A stretch of DNA of 42,548 bases from Treponema sp. (lineage in GTDB: Bacteria > Spirochaetota > Spirochaetia > Treponematales > Treponemataceae): NCBI GenBank assembly GCA_017961705.1, contig JAGCWT010000035.1:1-42548 (forward strand), in the 5' to 3' direction. The number at the start of each line of letters is the position of its first letter. The first letter of the stretch is position 1. A model generated the notes under the pieces. It did no database searches. It had not been told where the DNA came from and saw nothing but the letters and a program-made list of their open reading frames with translations. Of this stretch, positions 1 through 8,670 are shown in pieces. The translations under genes and the position numbers were made by a program.

Positions 1-127
1 GAGGAATAAAAAGAGTAACGGAATGACCAGCTTTTACAAGGCTTTCGGAAAGGGAACAGGCAACATTCTTTACGCCACCAGCCTCCGCTATACCCGCGTA
101 TTCCCTGGACACAACCCAAATGTTCAT
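1..127 (-). CDS. glgA: Glycogen/starch synthase GlgA, N-terminal fragment cut by the window edge
   Basis: The reverse strand from 127 reads 42 codons before the window ends. The peptide begins MNIWVVSREYAGIAEAGG and continues with a stretch ending in GHSVTLFIP. This matches the start of family GT5 glycogen synthases, where a K-T-G-G-like ADP-glucose loop precedes a helix and a GH-V-x-x-x-x-P strand; here the loop reads E-A-G-G. The enzyme would transfer glucose from ADP-glucose to growing glycogen in the cytoplasm. The ATG overlaps the aroH stop in an ATGA junction, so the two genes are translationally coupled in one minus-strand operon. Only the N-terminus is visible, so intactness cannot be judged. 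Confidence 0.8.
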   Translation of the reverse strand, partial: MNIWVVSREYAGIAEAGGVKNVACSLSESLVKAGHSVTLFIP

Positions 128-513
128 ACAGAGCTTCCCCTGCCTAGATCGGGCCTCAAAACCTGGGCTCCGTTAAGATACGAAGGCAGAACAGTAGTCC
201 CCTCCGGAAGATAGACCGTAACCATAAGGCGGATGACCTTTGGCAGCATATTCCTAACGACAGGTTCCTGGGAACACATAAGAGGAATGGCAGAAGTGTC
301 CACCCCCGTGTCCGAATGGCGAAGTGCCGTAGCCGGGTTCATGGCATCAAGGTCTGGAGTAACAGAAAACTGAACGCTAACAATATCCTCCGCACACACC
401 TTGTTTTCCGCAAAAACCTTGGAGCACAAAAAGCCCACGTTTTCCTGTATTGATTCCTTTGTATTCTCACAGCAAACGGCTCCCCGAATGCAATACAACC
501 TTTTTTCCTTCAT
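124..513 (-). CDS. aroH: Chorismate mutase, monofunctional AroH type
   Basis: The product of 129 residues is the normal size for the trimeric Bacillus-type chorismate mutase, which rearranges chorismate to prephenate for phenylalanine and tyrosine synthesis. The family pattern is visible in order: an IRGA strand at residues 9-12, SVTPDLDAMNPA at 50-61, MCSQE at 79-83, the IRLMVTV strand near 94-100, and VLRPDL at 118-123. By alignment from memory with the B. subtilis enzyme, active-site residues map to Arg10, Cys80, Glu83, Arg95, Tyr112 and Arg120, so the enzyme looks active. It starts 8 bases after the SPFH-like gene and ends in an ATGA overlap with glgA. No other aromatic amino acid gene is nearby. 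Confidence 0.93.
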   Translation of the reverse strand: MKEKRLYCIRGAVCCENTKESIQENVGFLCSKVFAENKVCAEDIVSVQFSVTPDLDAMNPATALRHSDTGVDTSAIPLMCSQEPVVRNMLPKVIRLMVTVYLPEGTTVLPSYLNGAQVLRPDLGRGSSV

Positions 514-521
514 AACACTTC

Positions 522-1352
522 CTACCTTGCCGTGTTCAGAGCATTTATAATCTGTGAAAAGTTGTCTGACTTTGCAAGACTTTCCAACTGGGGGTATTGT
601 TTTAAGAGGTTTGCAAATTTTTCCAACTGCTGCATGGATCGGTTTTCTTCGGCAAGAGTCTTGGCCTGGGCAGCAGCAAGTTCCCTAAGCTTTGCATCAA
701 GTTCCTTCTGGTAGGCTGAATATGAATTCTTTGCCATATTGTAAAGCTCATAATCAGGAATCTTTGCAGAAGAAATTTCTACAGAAGAAATCTTCCCTCC
801 CTCAAGCTCCGAGGAAAATTCAGCGGAAAGGGATTCAAGCTCGGCATCAGAAAAAACTACACTCTTAAGCGGAGATTCAGCGCTCTTTTGCTTTATAACC
901 CTATCTGCAACCGCAGCAGAAACAAGCTTGGCCTTTGAGTTGTACCATGAATTCAAATCATCCTCAGAGGATATTTTATTTGCAGAAAAAAGTTCATGGA
1001 TTTTCTCCGGCGTAAGCTCCAAAGAAATTTCCATGTCCAGCTTATATGAAAAATCAACATTACCGTCCAACTTGGAGGCATAAAGTTCCCCGGAAGGAAG
1101 GATTCCCGCCTCTGTCTGCCGGCTCTTGTATGGGGAAAGCGAAAAAAGATGCACCTGAGCGTTAGTGGGAAGAAGTTTTTCCCAGCGCCATGCAAACTTC
1201 CCGGAAACAAGGGCTTCCTTGTGTATTCCGCTGGTTTTGCTGGTTAGAACACCGCAATATCCGGGCTTTACCAAAAACTGAACCCAGCCTATAAAAAAAA
1301 TAGCAGCACAAGCTATTAAAATCACGATTACATTCGCAAAGAATTTTTTCAT
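522..1352 (-). CDS. Membrane-anchored SPFH/band-7-like protein, function unknown
   Basis: The 276-residue product has one N-terminal hydrophobic segment (about residues 6-27) with a short basic N-terminus, so the bulk is predicted outside the cytoplasmic membrane. After it, VKPGYCGVLTSKTSG resembles the first strand of SPFH/band-7 (stomatin/prohibitin) domains, which normally read PG-x-x-GV followed by a G-K pattern. The C-terminal part (about 200-276) is rich in Ala, Glu, Lys and Leu and is probably helical or coiled coil, as in the family. The SPFH assignment rests on this weak pattern and overall layout only. The start has AGGTGG a few bases upstream. It is first in the operon with aroH and glgA. 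Confidence 0.5.
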   Translation of the reverse strand: MKKFFANVIVILIACAAIFFIGWVQFLVKPGYCGVLTSKTSGIHKEALVSGKFAWRWEKLLPTNAQVHLFSLSPYKSRQTEAGILPSGELYASKLDGNVDFSYKLDMEISLELTPEKIHELFSANKISSEDDLNSWYNSKAKLVSAAVADRVIKQKSAESPLKSVVFSDAELESLSAEFSSELEGGKISSVEISSAKIPDYELYNMAKNSYSAYQKELDAKLRELAAAQAKTLAEENRSMQQLEKFANLLKQYPQLESLAKSDNFSQIINALNTAR

Positions 1353-1386
1353 CTTTCCACCTGTGGCAATTCTGAATAAAATATAG

Positions 1387-1392
1387 TATACT
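1387..1392 (+). promoter_or_regulatory. Candidate -10 box (TATACT) for the small membrane protein gene
   Basis: TATACT lies 10 bases before the ATG at 1403, and an overlapping TATAGT begins at 1382. I see no convincing -35 hexamer and no Shine-Dalgarno sequence. If this -10 is used, transcription would begin about 3 bases before the start codon. Confidence 0.35.
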
Positions 1393-1402
1393 CTAAAACA
1401 GC

Positions 1403-1774
1403 ATGGATTACAAGACTAAGAAAAAGACAGCCACAAAAAAAGCCAAAAAGAAGTTTTTCCTCTTTCGCCTGGTATGGAGGACAACCCTTTTTCTTTCCGC
1501 ATATTTGGCGGCCATGTTCTTCTTTTACATCTGCGGCAACTTCCAGGTCTTTCTGGACAGTACCCAGCGCTTCATCCTGCTTTTGTGCGCACTAACTTCA
1601 ATAGCCCTGCTAATACTTTCACTTTCCGGGGTCCTTATAAGCATTTTCCAGTTCATTTACAACCGAAGGAAAAGGGCCTGGATCTTCTTTACAATCTATA
1701 TCCTCATAGCGGTATTTTCCGTCATAATCTTCTTCATATCAAGGACTGTTTCAATTCTTTCCACAGGAATTTAG
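1403..1774 (+). CDS. Small integral membrane protein, unknown function
   Basis: The 123-residue product opens with a very basic segment (about residues 3-17, mostly Lys and Thr/Ala). Three hydrophobic helices follow: roughly 27-48, 55-85 and 92-115. The positive N-terminus suggests it stays in the cytoplasm. I do not recognise the family. It is divergent from the SPFH-like operon, with 50 bases between starts, and convergent with thiN. The start codon has no visible Shine-Dalgarno sequence but a -10-like box just upstream. It is real rather than a shadow because its hydrophobic pattern is coherent and the antisense strand has no competing gene. Confidence 0.6.
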   Translation: MDYKTKKKTATKKAKKKFFLFRLVWRTTLFLSAYLAAMFFFYICGNFQVFLDSTQRFILLLCALTSIALLILSLSGVLISIFQFIYNRRKRAWIFFTIYILIAVFSVIIFFISRTVSILSTGI

Positions 1775-1860
1775 CCAATCTGAATTTTACTTTTCTGGAC
1801 GAAAACTTAGGACTGCGTCCTCTTTGCTCTACCATTCAACTTTTGGCTAATTCGACCGAA

Positions 1861-1950
1861 CATGTCTTTGCGTCACCGCCCTTCCGGGGTTCCCTAACGG
1901 TCATTACCGGCGGTGCCGGCAACGCTTCGCGCCCCTCCACGGCGGCGTAG
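1861..1950. repeat. GC-rich intergenic inverted-repeat element
   Basis: This stretch is much richer in GC than the flanking genes and holds nested complementary arms: CACCGCC at 1874-1880 pairs with GGCGGTG at 1909-1915, and GCGT at 1870-1873 pairs with ACGC at 1922-1925. It sits between two convergent genes (stops at 1774 and 1953) and codes for nothing convincing. It resembles dispersed intergenic repeats I associate with treponemes, but only one copy is present here, so its repeat status is inferred. It could act as a bidirectional transcript end. Confidence 0.45.
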
Positions 1951-1952
1951 GC

Positions 1953-2690
1953 TTATTTAGGCTTCGCAAATGCAAAAGCAGCGGTCAGCGGCAAAAAGAC
2001 AAGGAAATTCCCCTCTTCCGCAAAAAAACTTGCCACCCCTTCTTTTTCATCATGAATTCTGTTGCTTAAGCTTAGCATCCCCTTTTTTTTGCCAGCATCC
2101 GGTTTCCACTCAAGACCGCTGGTAACAATCTTTCCGCCTTCAAAAAAAGATGTCGTCCTTGCAACAGAAACGTAATCGCTTTTTTTTAGCCCGGAAGCCA
2201 CAAGACTTTTTCCCTGGCCAAGAAAAAACACCATCTGGCTGCCACAAAGCCAACAGTCAGGCCTGTAGCCAAAAGAAAATGTGTCCAGAATGCCAATAAA
2301 ATGGTCAGCCCTGCCCCCGTTTCCACCAACAAGAATAACAAAGGAACTTCCGTTAACATCAGATTCGCGCGCCTTCATTAGGGCAAGCTCCGTGTCCGTA
2401 AAATCCTTGTCGTGGGGGTAAAAGTCTCTTTTTGCACATTCAAATTTTTCAAGAAGAGACCTGTCCCTTAGGCTGTCCATGTCTCCAATTACAAGGTCTG
2501 GAGAAAAATCAAGCCCAAAATCCTTAAAAAATGAATGGTACTGCCCCAAAGTATCCAGGCCAGAATCTGCGGCAATCACAGTGTCTATGCATCCTACCCT
2601 GCTAAAAAATTCTTTTGTCTGCAAAGCTTCCGGTGCTTCTCCGCCAATGAACACAAGTTTGCAAGATTTTACGGAAGAGTCCAAGTCCAT
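1953..2690 (-). CDS. thiN: Thiamine pyrophosphokinase
   Basis: The 245-residue product carries the thiamine pyrophosphokinase signature motifs in order: AADSG at 40-44, GDMDS at 69-73, KDFTDTE at 95-101 and GGRADH at 125-130. The enzyme transfers pyrophosphate from ATP to thiamine to give the cofactor thiamine diphosphate. The N-terminal catalytic domain covers about residues 10-150 and the rest is the usual beta-rich thiamine-binding domain. The ATG at 2690 follows an AAGGGGG run about 11 bases upstream, a rather long spacing. It is divergent from cca, with 38 bases between starts, and stands alone, so it probably serves salvage of imported thiamine. Confidence 0.92.
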   Translation of the reverse strand: MDLDSSVKSCKLVFIGGEAPEALQTKEFFSRVGCIDTVIAADSGLDTLGQYHSFFKDFGLDFSPDLVIGDMDSLRDRSLLEKFECAKRDFYPHDKDFTDTELALMKARESDVNGSSFVILVGGNGGRADHFIGILDTFSFGYRPDCWLCGSQMVFFLGQGKSLVASGLKKSDYVSVARTTSFFEGGKIVTSGLEWKPDAGKKKGMLSLSNRIHDEKEGVASFFAEEGNFLVFLPLTAAFAFAKPK

Positions 2691-2713
2691 AGAATTAATT
2701 CCCCCTTTTATGA

Positions 2714-2719
2714 TATAAT
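2714..2719 (+). promoter_or_regulatory. Consensus -10 box (TATAAT) just upstream of cca
   Basis: A perfect TATAAT ends 9 bases before the cca ATG at 2729. No good -35 hexamer is visible 16-18 bases upstream and no Shine-Dalgarno sequence lies between box and start. The expected transcription start near 2726 would give an almost leaderless messenger. Confidence 0.45.
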
Positions 2720-2728
2720 GAATATATC

Positions 2729-4123
2729 ATGAACTGCATAAAAATTCACTCTGATTTACGCAAAGTAGGCAAAATATTTTCTGAACACGGCTTTAAGGCA
2801 TATCTTGTTGGCGGTGCCGTACGCGATGCCATAATGAAAAAAGAAGAAAGCGACTGGGACTTGGCAACGGACGCCACTCCGGAACAGGTTCAGTCCATAT
2901 TCCGCAGGGTAATCCCCACTGGAATCGCCCATGGAACCGTAACCATACACATCTTTGGAAGGGAAATAGAAACCACCACTTTCCGCACGGAATCCGACTA
3001 TTCAGACGGAAGGCATCCAGATAAAGTGGCTTATGCAGCAACAATCCAAGAAGATCTTTCCCGGCGCGACTTTACTATGAACGCCATAGCCGCATCCTTG
3101 GAAAACGGAGAACTAATCGATCCCTTTGGAGGAATAACAGACATTGAGCAAAAAACAATTAGGACGGTTGGTTCTGCACTTGAGCGCTTTGCAGAAGACG
3201 GTCTTCGTCCAGTAAGGGCAATCCGCTTTGCAGGCCAGTTGGGATTCAGCATAGAAGCAAGCACTATGCAAGCAATAGGCATGCCGGAAATCCTAAAAAA
3301 AACAAAAGGAATTTCTGTAGAAAGGTTCCGCGACGAATTCTGCAAGATGCTAAAGACTCAAAAACCCAGCGTTTGCTTAAAGCTCATGGAAGAGACAGGC
3401 ATCATGGAAATGTTCATCCCCCAGTTTAAAATTTGCCGGGGCTGCATACAGAATGACGGGCGAGGCTTCCATGAATTTGATGTGGCAGACCATATTTTCT
3501 ACGCCTGCGACGGGGCCCCAAGCGACAACCTTATCGTAAGACTAGCGGCATTTTTCCACGACATTGGAAAACCAGAGTGCCGGACAACAGAAAAAATTGC
3601 AGACGGCTCTACCCTAATACACTTTCACGGACACGAAACGGAAAGCGCAAAAAAAGCCAGGGAAGTAATGAGGCATCTTAAGTTTTCAAATGAAGAAATA
3701 GAAAGAACGGCACACCTTGTAAAGGAACACATGTTTTATTACCAAAGCTGCTGGGGAGACGCAGCTGTAAGACGCTTCATAATCCGCGTTGGCATAGACA
3801 ACTTTGAAGACCTTGTTCAGCTGCGCCTTGCAGACATTTACGGAATGCACAGAGTACCCTTGCAGGAAGGAAGCCCATCTTACCTGGGACTTGCAGAACT
3901 AAAAGGCCGCATAGAGAAAATTATTCAAGAAAAGCAAGCGTTAGGTTTAAAGGATTTGGCAGTAAACGGAGGAGACCTTATCAAAGAAGGAATTCCCGCT
4001 GGCAAAAAGATGGGCGCAATACTGAATGAACTTTTTGAAGCCGTTACTGAATCACCAGCCATGAATAAAAGAGAAACCCTTTTGGATGTTGCAAAAAATA
4101 TCTACCGCGAAAAGTATTCATAA
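2729..4123 (+). CDS. cca: CCA tRNA nucleotidyltransferase with HD domain
   Basis: The 464-residue product belongs to the class II poly(A) polymerase/CCA-adding family. It shows GGAVRD at 28-33, the catalytic DWD at 42-44, RRDFTMNA at 112-119 and EDGLRPVRAIRFAG at 156-169. An HD metal-hydrolase-like segment follows, with FHDIGKP at 276-282 and HFHGHE at about 298-303. It would add or repair the 3' CCA end of tRNAs using CTP and ATP. Motifs alone do not separate CCA-adding enzymes from poly(A) polymerases, but a lone treponemal copy with an HD domain fits CCA addition. It converges with folC, with 13 bases between stops. Confidence 0.9.
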   Translation: MNCIKIHSDLRKVGKIFSEHGFKAYLVGGAVRDAIMKKEESDWDLATDATPEQVQSIFRRVIPTGIAHGTVTIHIFGREIETTTFRTESDYSDGRHPDKVAYAATIQEDLSRRDFTMNAIAASLENGELIDPFGGITDIEQKTIRTVGSALERFAEDGLRPVRAIRFAGQLGFSIEASTMQAIGMPEILKKTKGISVERFRDEFCKMLKTQKPSVCLKLMEETGIMEMFIPQFKICRGCIQNDGRGFHEFDVADHIFYACDGAPSDNLIVRLAAFFHDIGKPECRTTEKIADGSTLIHFHGHETESAKKAREVMRHLKFSNEEIERTAHLVKEHMFYYQSCWGDAAVRRFIIRVGIDNFEDLVQLRLADIYGMHRVPLQEGSPSYLGLAELKGRIEKIIQEKQALGLKDLAVNGGDLIKEGIPAGKKMGAILNELFEAVTESPAMNKRETLLDVAKNIYREKYS

Positions 4124-4136
4124 GCACATGTCTCTG

Positions 4137-5522
4137 CTACGAACATTGCCACAAAAGCTTTCTTACTTCAGAAATAAGGTAGAAGGAGCCTGTAACAAGA
4201 AGAAGCGATTTTTCACTGCTTGCCTTTTCAAAAGCAGCCCTTATTCCCATCTCGCAGTCTTCTATTAAAACATGCTCTATCGAAGCAGAATCAAAAGCCC
4301 TGTCTAACCTTGGCAAATCGGAACCTTTCTCATAGCCAGGCTTTGTAAGGAAGACAGAGGCAAAACTGTCTTTAAAGCATGGAGCTATATCTTCCACATC
4401 TTTGTCAGAAGCGCAGGCAAATAAAAGCACGGCATTTTCCTTAGCCGTATTGCCTCCAAAGATATTTTTAAAAGTTTCCATTGTATAGCGCACAGAATTT
4501 ACCGTATGTGCACCATCCAGAACAAGCGATTTTATTCCGCAAAAAGGCTCAGGAGCGCTAAGAATTTCAAACCTTGCAGGAAGAAAAGCCTTTGCCAAGC
4601 CTCTCTCTATCTGCTCTCCACAAATATCCTTAAAAACAGTCTTTACGGCAAGGGCAGCAACCACCGCATTTTTAGCCTGGAATTCCCCCAAAAGACGAAG
4701 GGATGCATTAATGTCTCTTTCAAAAAAATGCGATTTTAGACTTGCTTCCATAACCACACAAGGGTCAGCCTTTTGCCTTGCATATCCTTTTACACTTACA
4801 GAAGCTTCTTTTTCTGCAAAAATAAGAGGCGCTTTTTTTTCGCCGGCAATCTTCCGGAAAACATCTTCAACACAATTGTCTTTTTGCCAACCGATTACAA
4901 CAGGAACATTTTCTTTTATGATTCCAGCCTTCTCCCCTGCAATAAGTTCAAGACTATCTCCAAGATATTCCGTGTGCTCAAGTTCAATTGTATTTATGCA
5001 GCAGCATTCAGGAGAAACAACATTTGTTGCATCAAGACGCCCCCCCATTCCAACTTCGTAAACAACAAAGTCAACCCCTGCATTCCTAAAGCAGCAGAAT
5101 GCATACAGGGTAACAAGTTCAAACCAAGTAGGCTGCCTTCCACCGGGCCATTCCTCAGCAGAAATTCCTTCCACGCAAGAGACAACTTCATCAGCAGATT
5201 TTTTGTAAACGCAATCTTCAAAATATCCGTGTATGGTAGAAATCCGCTCATTAAAATCTACAATATGAGGAGAAGAATATATTCCGCAAGAAAGACCATA
5301 CTCTTCAACAACAGAGGCTATCATCCGGCTTATAGAACCCTTTCCCTTAGAACCAGCCACATGTATGCAGCGGCAGGAATTCTGAGGGTTACCAAGCTTT
5401 TTGCAAAGAAAGCGCATGGTTTCAAGCCAGAATATTCCCTTCTTTGGATTTTTTTCAAAGTTAAGGTAGCGGTCAACCCAAGAGCAAAACCCATCGGTAG
5501 CTTTACACAAAGCATCAGTCAT
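4137..5522 (-). CDS. folC: Folylpolyglutamate synthase / dihydrofolate synthase FolC
   Basis: The Mur-ligase-type ATP loop GSKGKGS lies at residues 57-63 of the 461-residue product. ERIST, a Glu-rich central part and the late LDGAHTVNS segment also fit FolC, which ligates glutamate to (dihydro)folates. I chose the ATG at 5522 over an in-frame TTG at 5549. The ATG has AAAGGA about 8 bases upstream, and its ATGACTGA overlap with the upstream stop is the usual coupling pattern, while the TTG lies deep inside the upstream gene. It is last in the operon running from RNase Z through the ABC system, an association without obvious functional logic. Confidence 0.9.
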   Translation of the reverse strand: MTDALCKATDGFCSWVDRYLNFEKNPKKGIFWLETMRFLCKKLGNPQNSCRCIHVAGSKGKGSISRMIASVVEEYGLSCGIYSSPHIVDFNERISTIHGYFEDCVYKKSADEVVSCVEGISAEEWPGGRQPTWFELVTLYAFCCFRNAGVDFVVYEVGMGGRLDATNVVSPECCCINTIELEHTEYLGDSLELIAGEKAGIIKENVPVVIGWQKDNCVEDVFRKIAGEKKAPLIFAEKEASVSVKGYARQKADPCVVMEASLKSHFFERDINASLRLLGEFQAKNAVVAALAVKTVFKDICGEQIERGLAKAFLPARFEILSAPEPFCGIKSLVLDGAHTVNSVRYTMETFKNIFGGNTAKENAVLLFACASDKDVEDIAPCFKDSFASVFLTKPGYEKGSDLPRLDRAFDSASIEHVLIEDCEMGIRAAFEKASSEKSLLLVTGSFYLISEVRKLLWQCS

Positions 5523-6408
5523 TGGTGAAATCCTTTTGTAGATTTTCAAGGGTTGCAGGGCTTATGCTGTAGCGGTAATCTATAGAAGCTATGGCAGCCT
5601 TATCCTCTTCCGAAAAGGCAGGCCCAGGTATAAAAAGCGGAATCACAATAAAAGAGTCATCTTTTTTATATATGGAAAACTTTGCTACGGAACCGTTTTC
5701 AAAATCCTTGGTGTAAACAAAATCTGGCTTAAGATGATCGGCGGGGGCTATGTTTTCAAGACGTCCATGACGCAAAATAGACTCGGACTTCTGTCTTGAA
5801 TATTCTGTAAGGCACTGAGGATAAATGAAGGGGTCAGACCAAAAAGAAAGACCTGCTGCTCCGCCAAGAAAAGAAGAAATAGCAGATGAGCATTCATAAA
5901 CTTCGCTTGATTCCCAGGTTCTAAAATAAATTCTTCCGGAAAGCTTATTTTCTTTTCCAAAGAAGAGAGAGGAAAGGATTGCTCCGTCTTTGTCAAGAAA
6001 AGTAACTTCGCTTGCAGAGTCATTGTCCACGCAAAATTCATTCCAAGAGGAAACTTTTGACGAAGCTAGAAAAACCTTTTGGATTTTTGCAGACTCTTCA
6101 ATAAGAGAAAGAATATTCAGACCGTCAGCAGGCCAGACATAAGGTTTTTCCAGACCAGAATTTTCATCAATGCCAAGCCAGACCCTGCCCCTCTTAAAAA
6201 GCCTTATGGAATTCTGGCTACCGTTCTGCACGGAAATTTTTATCTGCGCAACTTTTGAAACATTATTGGGATTAAGCAAAGCTGTTTCCATGGAAGCAAC
6301 AGATTTTCTCTTGTTGAACGGAAGGAAGGTCAGCAAGAGAATCAGCAGCAGAACAGCGTCAAAAGCATAAAAAATCAACACACCTTGTTTTGCAGAAAGT
6401 CTTTTCAT
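5515..6408 (-). CDS. DUF4340-like membrane-anchored protein of a Gld-type ABC system
   Basis: The 297-residue product has one N-terminal membrane segment (about residues 10-30). The large extracytoplasmic part has the DUF4340 layout: a strand with VWLG near 76-79, a stretch on loss of residual pairing, then FFGK and GRIYFR near 148-165. Proteins of this type usually sit immediately downstream of GldG-like ABC components, exactly as here: the fused permease gene ends 3 bases before this start. Its role is unknown, and it is probably a periplasmic partner of the transporter. It overlaps the folC start by 8 bases. Confidence 0.65.
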   Translation of the reverse strand: MKRLSAKQGVLIFYAFDAVLLLILLLTFLPFNKRKSVASMETALLNPNNVSKVAQIKISVQNGSQNSIRLFKRGRVWLGIDENSGLEKPYVWPADGLNILSLIEESAKIQKVFLASSKVSSWNEFCVDNDSASEVTFLDKDGAILSSLFFGKENKLSGRIYFRTWESSEVYECSSAISSFLGGAAGLSFWSDPFIYPQCLTEYSRQKSESILRHGRLENIAPADHLKPDFVYTKDFENGSVAKFSIYKKDDSFIVIPLFIPGPAFSEEDKAAIASIDYRYSISPATLENLQKDFTND

Positions 6409-6411
6409 TCA

Positions 6412-8670
6412 TCACCTTCCCGAATTGAATTTTCTTCTTTTTATGAATATCAAAAGCCAAATGGCAAGTAGCAACACAGCCGGAAGAACGCAGGCAAAAC
6501 CCAGCGTTTGTTTTTTATAAGAAGCAAGAGATTCTGCGCTTATCTTGTAAAGGCTTATGTCCACGCTGTTCTTGTCTTTAAGGTGCAAAAGCTCTTCATC
6601 TCCGTTAAGGCGTATAACACTTGACACAATAAAGTCCAAGGAGCGGGTGTCCAGCATCTGCTCAGAGGAAATATATGGAAGAATATTGGCAGAAAAGCAA
6701 TACTGGTCGCCAAAAACAATAACGGAAGGACTTTCCTCATTCTTTCTAAAAAGCTCAACTGCTACAGGAAATTCACCTACTTCCTCACCGGACTCCGCAT
6801 TTTTTGAGGCAGAAAAAGGATTTGTAAGAAAATTACCCATAACCTTCTTGCTTTGCCATGCGGTTTTATTTGTTACAAGCAAAGGTTTTACAGAAAAACC
6901 TTCCTCTTCGGACACAGAAGGCTCTGTTTCTATTGCACAGGGCCAAGTTAGAGTCATGCCATCCCTAGCTTCTTTTTGCGAAGGAATGTTGGGCCAGAAT
7001 GAATACTTTATGTACTCGCTTTTTTGAGAAGCACCGTCCCTGTCACTGGAGGAGTCAAAACAGATGTTAAAGCTGTTGCTGTCTGCCGTAAGTGTAGACT
7101 TAAAATATATTCCAAGTTCCTGAAGAGCGTTTATTCCCCAGTCGCGGTAAGTTTCTTTTACTTCCCAGTTTGTCATGTCTACAGAATAGGGATTGGTGGC
7201 AATAAAAAACTTTCCCCCGTTTTTTGCAAACTGCAGTAAATCATTTGAATCATCAAGAGAAAATGCCGAGCTTCCCAAAACCACAAGCGGCACTTTTTCT
7301 AGCGCGGTGAATGGAACTGCAATTGCAGCATTACCATCTTCTGCCATGCCAGGAATTTTTGACGGAAGGAAAGTCTGAATGGCAGAAATTCCCTGGGCCT
7401 GCAGCAGAGGCATTATATAGGCATAGTTCTTTTCAAGCTCAAATTCGTTTGCGCAAAGAACCTGGGCAGAAAGCATCTTTTCCCGCACAATAGAATTGAG
7501 TCTTGTGCAAAGCTGATACTCAAGGGTCTGAACGTTGGCGGCAAAAGGAATTACTTCCGTCTTACCAAGGTATTCAAGTATTACGGCTGAATATACAGAA
7601 GAAACGGATGTTGTTGCGTCTGTAGAAGTCCTTACGTTTTGAGGATAGACACCGGCAGATTCCAGCAGCTTCTCTTTCTTTTCCTTTACAGGGTCAACTA
7701 AGTTGTAGGTGGCAAAGCGCGACTCGCCCGCAAATGCCAAAAGGTATTCATCCACATCACGCACCTGTGGCAAAAGCGAAAGCAGCTCCTTGTTGCGGTA
7801 ATACGTAATGGAAAGAGGCTGGTCTACCTCCGAAAGCAGAGCCTTTGAATATTCAGACACAGAAAATTTCTTTTGCCTTGTAACATCAGTTCTAAAATAA
7901 AATATTGAAGAATCCAGGGCAAAAAGAAAAGCCGTAAGCACAAAAAGAAAGCGGATTTTCTTAAAACCCAGCGACTGGTTTCCGCGTCTTTTTTCCATAA
8001 TGATAACGCAAAGTCCGTAGAAAAAAAGCGCAGAAAGAAGAAAAAAGCTTATGTCCCTGGAGTCAATGATTCCCTTCCCTGCCGCATCAAAATGCCATGC
8101 AAAAGAAAGAAAACGTACAAGGGGAGCAAAGAAAATACCAGTTGCACTTAATGAAGGAAGCACATGAATTGAATTTAGCGCCGCAAGAACAAGGGCACAT
8201 GAACAGAAGGCCGCACCTGCATTCTCTAAGGCAGTAAACACAAAGACTGCCAGACTAGAAGAAGAAAGCAGGTAGAGCAAGGCCATTGAATAGGCTGAAT
8301 ATACGGCATTCCATTCAAGGCTACCCGCTTTTGAAACGCAAATGGGCACTGGCAAAGTTAGCAAAAGACTTACCGCAAGAACAGTAAATATACAGAGTAT
8401 CTTTGCAGCATAAATAGAAAGCGCATGAAATGGCAAGGAATACTCTTTTTTTGAAGTTCCACACAAAGGCCCCAATGTTGGAATAACAACTATGCAGACA
8501 TAAGGAATTCCGTAAAAAAAGGAATGAAGCTCGGTAGTTCCGGTTACAGAAAAAAACTTCTGTCCCAAAAAGAAATTTGCCGCGCAGAAGAGGACAAAGA
8601 CCATGCAGCAAATATATGAAAGCGGAGAATACAACATCTGCACTATGTATTTTTTGTACAAAGACTTCAT
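6412..8670 (-). CDS. ABC-2 permease fused to a GldG-like auxiliary domain
   Basis: The 752-residue product appears to join two modules. Residues 1-250 hold about six to seven hydrophobic helices with the short loops of an ABC-2 (GldF-like) permease. From about 265 to 720 there is a soluble extracytoplasmic region like the ABC_transp_aux/GldG domain, including YYRNKELLS and a predicted Rossmann-like stretch with VVLGSSAF and FFIATNPYSVD. A last helix (about 722-742) anchors the C-terminus, followed by KRRK. Its start overlaps the ATPase stop by four bases (ATGA). Known relatives serve gliding in Bacteroidetes; the substrate here is unknown, and spirochaetes do not glide in that manner. Confidence 0.75.
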   Translation of the reverse strand: MKSLYKKYIVQMLYSPLSYICCMVFVLFCAANFFLGQKFFSVTGTTELHSFFYGIPYVCIVVIPTLGPLCGTSKKEYSLPFHALSIYAAKILCIFTVLAVSLLLTLPVPICVSKAGSLEWNAVYSAYSMALLYLLSSSSLAVFVFTALENAGAAFCSCALVLAALNSIHVLPSLSATGIFFAPLVRFLSFAWHFDAAGKGIIDSRDISFFLLSALFFYGLCVIIMEKRRGNQSLGFKKIRFLFVLTAFLFALDSSIFYFRTDVTRQKKFSVSEYSKALLSEVDQPLSITYYRNKELLSLLPQVRDVDEYLLAFAGESRFATYNLVDPVKEKKEKLLESAGVYPQNVRTSTDATTSVSSVYSAVILEYLGKTEVIPFAANVQTLEYQLCTRLNSIVREKMLSAQVLCANEFELEKNYAYIMPLLQAQGISAIQTFLPSKIPGMAEDGNAAIAVPFTALEKVPLVVLGSSAFSLDDSNDLLQFAKNGGKFFIATNPYSVDMTNWEVKETYRDWGINALQELGIYFKSTLTADSNSFNICFDSSSDRDGASQKSEYIKYSFWPNIPSQKEARDGMTLTWPCAIETEPSVSEEEGFSVKPLLVTNKTAWQSKKVMGNFLTNPFSASKNAESGEEVGEFPVAVELFRKNEESPSVIVFGDQYCFSANILPYISSEQMLDTRSLDFIVSSVIRLNGDEELLHLKDKNSVDISLYKISAESLASYKKQTLGFACVLPAVLLLAIWLLIFIKRRKFNSGR

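Noticed and set aside
1474..1950. 158-codon plus-strand frame running from inside the small membrane protein gene into the GC-rich block
   Set aside because: It overlaps the coherent membrane protein in another frame and its peptide has no plausible fold or start site.
4773..5528. 251-codon plus-strand frame antisense to folC
   Set aside because: folC has full family motifs on the other strand; this frame is a shadow.
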